64,000 bases of DNA from Triangularia verruculosa (Eukaryota > Ascomycota > Sordariomycetes > Sordariales > Podosporaceae): NCBI GenBank assembly GCA_033296885.1, contig MU863896.1, positions 1-64,000 of the forward strand. Direction: 5' to 3'. Under the pieces are notes generated by a model. It was not told where the DNA came from. It was given only the letters and a program-made list of their open reading frames with translations, and did not search any database. Below are positions 55,616 through 64,000 of the stretch, piece after piece. The first letter of the stretch is position 1. Each line of letters begins with the position of its first letter. Made by a program: the position numbers and the translations under genes.

Positions 55616-58369
55616 CTAGCGTGAGTTAAGAGATAAGCCCTGGAAGGAATTAACCCAATCAGCCTGAGGTCCCAAGGCGGGCACAGCCTGATCCTGCTGA
55701 GCTCCTGGAGTCGTAGACTGAGGAGAGGGGAAGCGTCCACGGCCGGCATAGTCTGCACCTTGTGGAAAAGTGTTCGCGTAGGCATCCAGACCTTGCACCA
55801 AACCAGGTGCGTACGGCATGGCCCCAGCACGAGCAGCCGGGGTTGGGAATGCAGAATAGGGGTTGTATGAAAAGTTCGCCGCGGCATAGTTGCTGCTGGG
55901 AGCTACCGCTCGGTCGGCGAAAGGCATCGTAAATGTCGGTCGTGCGCCTCGGTCGGCTTGACCGGGCGCTGAGAAAGCATTCTGGGCGTCTTGCTGGTTA
56001 TCCTGGCGTCTGCCCGTGGCCGCCATGCCCCGGTTCACCACAGCCCCAGGGCCGATACCGCTCGGGGCCGGAAGTCCAAGGCTTGGGCTTGCAAAGGATG
56101 CCGGGTTGATTGCCGACATCCAGATGCGAGTTTTGTAGATTTTGAACAAATCCGTGACGAGAGAGTTGAAGTTGATGTATGAGTCCGCGAAATAGTAGAA
56201 CGTGAGTTTCTTCCAGTCCCTGCCCAACGGTTAGTAAGGAGTTCCGCCATACCAGACATGAATTGTCGCCACTTACACTTGGAACTCAGCATCCAAAATC
56301 TCCATATTGAGGCCATGCTCCTTGACCTTTTGTTGACAGACACGCTTCGCTTTGGCCTCCTGGCCCTCCTTCTCGCGCAATCCCTGGATTTCATGGGGCT
56401 GCGCAAGCCGCCTGATGAGCTTTGGTTTCAACTCACCCGAACTCGGCTCCTGCATATGATTCTGGCTCGGAGGACCCATCCCGCCCACAGCACTTCCTTG
56501 AAGACCGTTGGAGGCCGCCATAAGACCTGCACCGGCACCATCCTGCGCTGCGCTAGCATTCTGCGAATACATCATGAGCCAACGATATTGCTCCTCGGCA
56601 TAGTGTTCCTTGGCTTCCTTGGCTGTTTGCCAGTCAACGTTATCTCTCGCGACAGTGCCCAGATCCGTGCCGCGGTCAGCCTCAACAATTACCAAGTCTC
56701 CAGGCTTGACGCTGAGGCCAGTGCCTTCCTGAATGTAAAAGACATCGGCTCTGGAGCACTTGAATAGAACAATGTAGAGTGACTGGCTGTGTCGGGGCTG
56801 CGTCACGCCGTACATGCTGCGGTGCGGCGAAATGGGCCTGTTCGCATATGAACCAGGAATTCCACCGTATGGAGACGGATATTGGTTAGGATACAACCCC
56901 ATCTGTCCAAGGCCTTGCTGTGCAGCACCTGATCCGGTACCGGGCAAAAAGTAAGACGGGACTGTTGAGCTCGTTAGTCGATCGAGTTCCAGATGAAAAG
57001 AGGCCACAGACTTACCTTGGTTGCCGGCAGTGAAGTTGGCATTGTCGGGATATGCAGAAGGAAACTCTTGCGAATGGGAGAGATCTTGGGACGCCTGCTC
57101 AAGTGCTGCTTCGCTGATCGAGCTGATGGAAGCCTGACGGGTGGGCACGTCGGCAAATGAATGGCGCCTGCTTTGAGGGGGCTCTCCGATTCCACTGAAT
57201 CCGAGAGAGCTCTGCCAAAAGCCCTTTTTGACGTTCTCCAGCTTTCTGTTTTCGATCAGGTATGGAGTCCGAAGCGTTCCCGGCCCATACTCGCTCATCC
57301 GTCTTGCAAGGCTTCTTCTAGCTGCCATTTCAGAACCATCATTGGCTTCATCGTGCTCATCAATGGCGTAATCGGATTCCTCGGGAACTGGTTCCTGTGT
57401 GAAGTAACCATTGGGCAACCCCCAGGACGATGTCGAAGCTCGGGGTCTCAACCGCGATTGGTTTTGATACTGTTGCTGGCGCAGCATCATGTTTTCCCGG
57501 GTAAGCATCTCGATCGTCTTGGCCTGTTCCTGATGCTGACTTCCCTGCAGGGAGCCGGTACTATCATCGTCATCGTCCTCATTCACTTTTCCAAGCGATG
57601 AATCATTTGCCATCTCACTCAACATGCTAGGTCGAGAAGGGCGATGCTGAAGACCGGGATGGCCCATTGGGCGGACTCTGGAGCCGAGGGCCGGGGGGAT
57701 ACCAGCGTTGATGACTGATTCAGAAGGCTCCAGCTGGCCCACTGAATATGACTGTGATCGATACGTCTTCGGGGTTGGGTGAAGAGGGATCGGAAACGGA
57801 ATCTGCGAGTTCGGTGTTTCGCGCGGACCAGGCGAAGTTTGTGTGAAGTCGTTACCAAAGAACGAGCTGGATGAGCTTCCGGGAGGCACTGCAGAAGTTG
57901 GAGAGGGGAGTACCTCGGTCAGGCGTGAGGGTGGCTCTTTTCGTTCCGTATTCCAAATACCAGTTCCCCATGCAAACGTACCGCTTCCTGAATGGGCTCT
58001 ACCGAGGACACCTGTGGTGCCCCACACGGAGGTGCCTGCTTCAGCAGCAGGTGTACTGGGGTGTGAGGTTGTCGGAGACATTGAGCTGCTAGCAAAAGAC
58101 TCCTTCCTTTGGCGCATCGGCTGCTGTTGGGTGCCATCATTCAACCAAGACGCACGGCGCATGGGTTTCGGCGGTTGGACAGTAGGCGGCACGTTTTCCT
58201 GGCGCAAAGCCTCGGGCTCGTCATCAGAGCTGGCGAGAGCTTCAGAATCGGGTGTCGATCTTCGGTTCAACTTCTCAAGCAGTATCGCCTGGCTGCTGGG
58301 TGCAACACCTGAAAAGGGTCCTTGGCCCTGCTTGGGCGGAGGGCCCGTCTTTCCTCCACCGGAGCTCAT
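55616..58369 (-). CDS. PSP1-domain protein
   Basis: Exons 58369-57016, 56961-56277 and 56219-55616 give 880 residues. The first two-thirds is Ser/Pro/Gln-rich and disordered, with acidic EDDDDDS and short basic patches such as RRASWLND and RRHSFADVP that look like kinase sites. The PSP1 C-terminal domain (about 620-760) has LYIVLFKCSRADVFYIQEG, LSVKPGDLVIVEADRGTDLG, the helical KAEEHYAEEQYRWLMM-type segment, then DWKKLTFYYFADSYINFNSLVTDLFKIYKTRIWM. The tail is Ala/Pro/Gln-rich. Yeast Psp1 was found as a suppressor of DNA polymerase alpha mutants; related proteins in trypanosomatids bind RNA. The biochemical role here is unknown. Intron 56962-57015 is 54 nt and stop-free in frame. Confidence 0.85.
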
Positions 58370-61300
58370 GATTTCGTCCTTGAAACCAAAGTCAACTGGA
58401 ATTGGGGCTGGTTCGAACTGAGCCCAAGATTCACCCGACTACAGCTAGCAAGGTGGGTGATGGCAAATAAATGATCGAGCTGCACGCTGCACTAGCCGGA
58501 TGACGTTAATCAAGTGGCGACTAGTGATGACAACTCAAAATTCAGATCTTTTAAGACGTTTATCGAATATCTCTAGGGCGTGTGAAGGAAAAATCAACTG
58601 TAGGACAAGTCAGCAAAGAAGCGGAGAGTGGAAATTCCTCCACATCAGGTGAGCCGGTCCACATTGGGCTGGCCATAGGTGTTGAGATGAGAAGAAACAA
58701 GCAGAACACCCATCAGCGAGATAGCCCAGGCATTACCGGCCAAGAGTGGGTGATTGAAGCTTGCCATCGGTGTTGAGAGTAAAAGGGGCCACTTACACAC
58801 AACACAGGTGTCTGATGGGAAACTCTATGGTGGGGTATATGTCGCAGTTCTAGAAGGTCGAAAACAAGTATCAAACACCGAAGAAAGAGGAATCCCAGCT
58901 AAAAAGAAGCTGAAAAATTGGAGGGTATGCCGTGACGTGACGTGACGACGATATCCAGATCAGCTCGAGGCTGGTTGGTATACCGTGAGACGAGGCTCGG
59001 CTCCAATCCAAACCCAATTCTCATGAAACCGGCCCTAGTGAGAGTCCTGGACGGCGGACTGTGTCGAGTTAGTTTTCCGATGAAAACTGCCGACTTTTAT
59101 CGAAATGCGTTGACTTTCGCGGGAGGGGTGCGGCGGCGCTAAACGCGACCTCCCATTGCAGGCGCGAGGCTCTTAGAGAGGTAGAAGGACAGGGCGGCGT
59201 GTCCTGATGTACGGGAGCGGCAGAAGAGCAAGACGAGGTCTTCGCCGCCGTCGACCAGCGGGAATGAAGAAGAGAAGAGAACAGAAAGGGGGAGGGGGCC
59301 TCAGAGAGAGAGAGAAGACGTGGAGAGGCGTGTGTCTGTCGGGTGTCCTGTTCAAGGATGGACGGGATGCGTGAGGGTGCAGGCAAGGTAAGCGTGCTGC
59401 CGCAGCTGCTTTAGGAGGATTGAAGCGTGGGAGCGGGGAAGGCACGTTACTCGTTAGTGGCTGGATCCTGGCCCAGGCTAGCCGAAGGGTCAAGTTCACG
59501 CTGAAGACCACGAGAGAGAGATGCGCAAGGCTCGGGTCCTCAGACACGTCGAGATGTGGTTAATGAAGATGATGATGTGGCAAAGAGGCGTCGGATTTAG
59601 GTTTGGAGTTCCTCGATGATGCCTGCCCCAGATTCCGGGAATGGACTCGGGAGATTTGGTCAAGAGGTCTCGTGCCGGGCGTGGTCTTTTGTTAGTGGCT
59701 CCAGTCAAGACCTAGACTCGAAGCCCCAGCACCGCCCGTGGGACAAAGAACTATCCACTGCGAGGGCTATTGTATTCTGAAGTGGAAAAAAGGAAGGGAG
59801 GAACGGGGACGGGGATGTGTAGAGTATTGGAGCAACGTCAGGTGGTTCGACAGACAGACAAGATGAAAGCCGGCCGGTAGGTGACGGTGACGGTGTCGAT
59901 GCTGTGCTGTGGTCGTGGTTGTGGTTGTGCATGGAGATGCATGGAGATGCAGCAGACACTGGACCTGAGCTCTCTTTCTTTTTCGGTGGGGTGGTTCTGG
60001 GGGATGGCATGGATCAAGCAATTTGATGTGGACGCTAGGAGGTCTGTTAACGTGGTACCTGCTGCACCTCCAACCCTCAATCCCACCCGCCCCTTTCCCC
60101 GCGGACAACCCGAATGCCACCAATGCCACAAACACAGACCAGATGTACCGAATATGATGTGCTGCTTTCCTCTCTTCTAGCATGGTGGTTAGAACTGCTG
60201 TTCTCTCTGGCCAGGAACCACAGCAAATCAAAAGGCCGGTGGGGTTTTTTGGGCGATCAGGGTTCCCGACGACCTGGCTAGCGATGCGTCTGGTCTGGAC
60301 GAAAGAGGTTAGCCAAGTGTCGAGCTCTGTCAAGGGCCCGGGCAAGGCCGACAAGGCGTTTCTTTCATGGCGTTTCTTTCTTTTTTCCCCCGCCACGGTC
60401 CGTCCTGGCTTGGAGACACAAGAATGCGGGGGGGCTTTGTGCCGCCTGATCAACCACCGAAAGCTTCGATCAAATTTATGTATGTATGTACAGTGTACAA
60501 TATAATATGGCTGGACAGAATGTGGGGAAGACATGGGTAATGCGACGCCGGCTTGGCTGGATATAACACATGGTTGGTATACCAGAGGAATGCAGTCCGC
60601 AACAATTGCTCGGAGCAGTCAATGGATCATGCAGGGAAAGGGGGGTCCCTCCGTCTCGTCTTGCGGCGCCTTCACAGGAACTTCGTCTCGAGTCTTGTTC
60701 AATACATATATAGGACGGATGAAACAGTTCTTCCCGGCAGTGCTGGTAGCATCCGCTGTCATGGCTTGTCAGTTTCTTGAGAAAGACATAAGGATGGGGA
60801 AACGCGATTGCTCTCACAGTGCCGCCTGTGTGCATGACAGATCCACGTTTTGGACACCCTCCTCTGAGCTGCAGCAGGCTCGAAACGGCCTTGATGATGC
60901 AGCCCGAGAGAAAGGAGGTTCACCGAGATCAGTGGCTCCTGCCACTCACGAGACCTCAAGCTGCTTCACCGGAATTCCAAGCTTTTCTGCTTCCAACCCC
61001 AGCTCCCCCGCCCGCATCCCTCCAGCCATTGACGAAGGACGACGACGGTCTGGATGCCCGTCGAATCATGCGAATCGACAGATGTTTCCGCTCGCAATGG
61101 CCAGCAACAAGCGATGCAGAGGAATGTCGCATGCTGTTGTGCAACCCGCGGAGAGCTTCGCTGAAGAAGCCTGCCCCCGCTCGTGTCTTACGCTGGCACC
61201 GTAGCGGGCTAACATCTCTCGAATAGGTAACCTGTAACTATCCAACGGCCACCAAGACACATCACGCGGACCCCAGCTCGACGTTGAACGGCACCCGTCA

Positions 61301-63102
61301 CACGCTTTTCCCACCTTCTCGACGCATTCCTCCAAAAGTCGACTCTTAACAGTTGCTGTGGTTCGTTCGCGCAAGAAGCTATGGCCATCTCCCAAGCTCT
61401 GGCGATCGAGATCCTGTCTCCACAACCTTTGACAGACTCGCCATCGAAAGACACAGTCGTCATATGTCAGTCAGAAACAGGAGAGGCCATTGAAGAATAT
61501 AGTCAACTGACGATCAGCAAGCGCCCCCTCCACCTGGATGTCCACCTTGGACGTCTTTTCGGTCGTCTTTGCATAATGTCATTTTAAGACAAACCAGCAG
61601 AGGCCCAAGCACGGGGACGGGTTGGCTTCATCAGCCTAAATGTCCTGAATGTGCCCTTCGAATGCCTCTCTAATCAGAGAAGGGCGGGAAACCCCAGATT
61701 CGAATCTCTCCTACCCCTTGCCACCACCCCTCCTTCAACAACCACAGACGTCAGTTGAGCAGAACCCCTCTATCGTGGACACAAAAGCTTGGGGGGCGCC
61801 ACGGCGGTTCCAAGTCTTATCAGAAAGCTAATACCCCGCTAAAATCATTTTCTGGCAGGGCATCGTTCTGGGATCCGGCCTGGATGTTTCCGCTTTCAAA
61901 GTGCGGGCGGTTCCTTCAAGGGAGGTGGGGGGGTTCCCGTCGCTTTTTAGGTACCCCGGATTCTCGTTCGACACTTTCCCCAGACAGGGCAGGGGCCGGA
62001 GGACCCGATCTGGGCGTCAATTGGTGGAGTCTCAACCAGCTGGATGATGTTTGCTATGAACATTTTTCTTACCTACTCTCTCTACCTACCTACCCACCAA
62101 TTCGTTTTTCTTTGTTCTGCGCGCGCGCGGAATTTTCCTGGCTTTCCCCGAACGGCTGGGAAAGGTGAGCTCACACCCCAGCATGGCAACATTGATATGC
62201 AAGTTGCAGGTCATTTGCCCCCCCCCTCTCTTTCAAAGCTTCCATGCCATCAAGAAGAGGTGACTGCCGTGATGCAAGTCGAAGAATCGAGAAGAAAGAC
62301 CACACCACGCTTTTTGAGGTCGTCACCGAGGGGGTAAATTCATTACGCCATTTGGTAGATCCTATACGGATGTTAATGACCGGTCTGGAGGTGACGCCAC
62401 AGTATGCTACCCAAACTACTGCGGGTTAACTGCGCACACTGCTACAGTACACCATCGTGTGGCTGTTGAATATCTCTGTTTTGGCGATCACTTCCGTTTA
62501 TTATCTTCTTCAGCTGTTCTTTGTGGCGAGATGGAATCCTGCTAGATGCGCCTTCCCTACTGTTGCAGGATCATGAGATATCTTCGGCACCGCGGCAGAC
62601 AGGTACGTATACGCGGCTTCTCTCTCATCCTGCAGTCACGCGCGGGAAACCAATACCATCGGAGGACTTTGAGATCTCTTGCTTGTGATGGACGGCAGCG
62701 GGGGTCCTAGGTTGATGGGCTGACATGCGCAGCTCAGTACTACTGCGTGTTACCTTGAGGTATAGCTCCATGGTATATGGCCGTCAAGGGTCTCTGCGTC
62801 TCAATTGGCCAATCATATCTTGAAATTGACACTCATGAGAAAACGGTGCTTGGTTGAGATCATACCATCAGAAACTCTCGTGAGAAGTGTCTATCTTCAA
62901 GCAATGCATAGTGTCGAGACACCCGAGAATGAGTAAGATTCTTCGACATGTTTATTTCGAGTATAGTAAACACTTGTGAAAACTCCACAACGCCACACAG
63001 AGCGATGCTCCTTGCCATGAGGCCAGTGAGCTTTTAACCTCCTTACTTGTACAATTCTATACCCATTCCTTTTCCGTTCTTGCCATATATACTCCCCGAG
63101 CC
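58370..63102. other. 4.7 kb region without a supportable gene
   Basis: Open frames up to 255 codons exist on both strands (for example 59767-60534 minus and 60533-61204 plus), but none has a recognisable domain or protein-like composition, and they overlap each other. A triple GTGACG lies at 58932-58949, about 570 nt before the PSP1-like start. There is a 12-base direct repeat near 59929-59952 and a TACCTACC run near 62080. It may hold long 5' UTRs or noncoding transcripts. Confidence 0.5.
58932..58949. promoter_or_regulatory. Triple GTGACG (CRE-like) cluster
   Basis: GTGACG is repeated three times without spacing, giving two overlapping TGACGTGA sites. It lies upstream of the PSP1-like gene. 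Factor binding is inference. Confidence 0.4.
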
Positions 63103-64000
63103 TTAACCAGGCACACTATCCAACCCACCCTTGCCCGTCGACTCGGGCACCGACCCCTTTTGCGCCCTGAGCTTCTCTTCAAACTTGGCAAACTCCTTGA
63201 TGGCGATTTCCTCTTCCTCATCAAGCACCTGCTCCACACCCTGAACCTCCTCAATCTGTTCATCTTGTTAGTAAAACCACCGTAAACCTTCATAAACGGT
63301 TATGACAAAAACTCACATAATGCATCAACATCCCCTCAATCCCATTCTTGAGCGTAACCGTGCTCGAATCGCACGTCCTGCACGCGCCCCTCAGCTTCAA
63401 CATGACAATCCCATTCTCAAACCCTCTGAACTCGATATCGCCGCCGTCTTCTTGAATAGCAGGTCTGATTCTCGTTTCGAGCAACTCCTTGATCATGCCG
63501 ACCACCTCGCTGTCGTTCTCGTCGTATTCCAACGAGTCCCTCTCCCCTGATTCCTGCTCGTTCCCGCTTTCGGCGGTGGCTGATTGAGTGGAGAGGGTGA
63601 CTAGGGGCTGGCCGGAGGTGATTGCCTCGGTGATGAGGGAGAAGATTTCGGGGCGGATGTGGGCCCAGACTGCGTCGGCGGATTTGGTGACGGTGATGAA
63701 GTCTTGGCCGTAGAAGACTGAGGTGACGCCGTCGATGTTCATGAGGTTGGAGGCGAGGGGGGAGGGGTATGGGGGGGAGATGGTGGAGCGGGGGGAGAGG
63801 TATTCTATGAAGGGGGTTGTGAGGGTTGGGGGGAGGACGGGGTGGTTGGGGAGGAATTTGAGGGAGTTGGGGTTGGGGGTTGGTTCGGTTTGGATGAAGA
63901 TTGTGCGTTTGGTTTGGGTGGTTGTTGTTGTTGGGCGCCATTGTTGGGAGGGGAGTTTGGGGCGTAGGCCGGAGGTGGAAGTGTGAGCGGCTCTGTGGGG
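63103..64000 (-). CDS. NFU1: Mitochondrial iron-sulfur carrier NFU1 (5' end outside window)
   Basis: The minus-strand frame enters at the right edge and runs to 63317, then 63255-63103 after a 61-nt intron (GTGAGT...AACAG, with a TTTACTAAC branch site). The Nfu N-terminal domain reads RTIFIQTEPTPNPNSLKFLP, then MNIDGVTSVFYGQDFITVTK. The NifU-like C-terminal domain has RPAIQEDGGDIEF and the CXXC cluster ligand in LRGACRTCDSSTVTLKNGIE. Nfu1 passes 4Fe-4S clusters to lipoate synthase and succinate dehydrogenase in mitochondria. The visible upstream Ser/Thr/Arg-rich sequence fits a presequence, but the start codon is not in view; the ATG at 63742 is internal. Confidence 0.93.

Noticed and set aside
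59767..60534. 255-codon minus-strand frame
   Set aside because: Low-complexity His/Pro/Thr composition, no domain, and overlap with unrelated frames.
60533..61204. 223-codon plus-strand frame
   Set aside because: No recognised domain; protein-like character is weak and frames overlap on both strands.
61680..61715. ATTCGAAT string resembling a tRNA T-loop
   Set aside because: The five-base stems on both sides do not pair, and no anticodon arm is visible.
1..64000. CRISPR arrays, transposons or terminal inverted repeats
   Set aside because: No regularly spaced repeats with unique spacers, no transposase-like frame and no long inverted repeats were seen.

Overview
The window looks like nuclear DNA of a filamentous ascomycete, most likely a sordariomycete. 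The reasons are compact genes with short introns (mostly 50-110 nt), GTAAGT/GTATGT donors and CTAAC-type branch points; a Pho81/NUC-2-type SPX-ankyrin regulator; a large PAS-containing hybrid histidine kinase; and a heterokaryon-incompatibility-like gene. Gene order looks like an ordinary chromosome arm of conserved single-copy genes. I see no transposon, tRNA, rRNA or CRISPR array. Exon borders were placed by hand from reading frame, splice signals and recognised protein families.

Layout. 0.5-6.8 kb: hybrid histidine kinase (minus). 9.3-12.0 kb: TFIIH subunit SSL1 (plus) and ESCRT-III VPS20 (minus). 12.7-14.2 kb: CUE-domain protein. 15.7-19.1 kb: NUC-2/PHO81. 19.3-21.8 kb: two unrecognised membrane proteins. 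22.7-24.8 kb: mitochondrial COA1 and MRPL9 (uL3m). 25.2-27 kb: CCDC25/JLP2 and a PITH-domain protein. 27.3-31.2 kb: SEC31. 32.1-32.7 kb: a cyclophilin-E-type RRM protein. 33.0-35.0 kb: a B12D/NDUFA4-like protein and COX12, divergently arranged. 35.6-40.3 kb: SDE2, RPS10, MZT1, SPC25. 40.8-44.1 kb: an RRN6-like RNA polymerase I factor. 45.1-46.2 kb: a HET-like gene in a gene-poor pocket. 47.7-52.7 kb: RFC1 and MRPL16 (uL16m). 53.5-58.4 kb: RPL15 and a PSP1-domain protein. 58.4-63.1 kb: a 4.7 kb stretch with no gene I can support. 63.1 kb to the right edge: NFU1, whose 5' end lies outside the window.

The recurring jobs are mitochondrial biogenesis (COA1, COX12, B12D-like, MRPL9, MRPL16, NFU1), core nuclear machines (TFIIH, RFC, RNA polymerase I, kinetochore, gamma-tubulin recruitment), trafficking (VPS20, SEC31) and signalling (histidine kinase, NUC-2). 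I find no new enzymatic system. The most unusual signal is in gene structure: the CCDC25/JLP2 gene appears to need a one-nucleotide exon (position 25446), and COX12 a three-nucleotide exon (34308-34310). Both are flanked by full splice signals and both are needed to keep conserved protein positions. A 16-nt exon lies between them and COX12 in the adjacent B12D-like gene.
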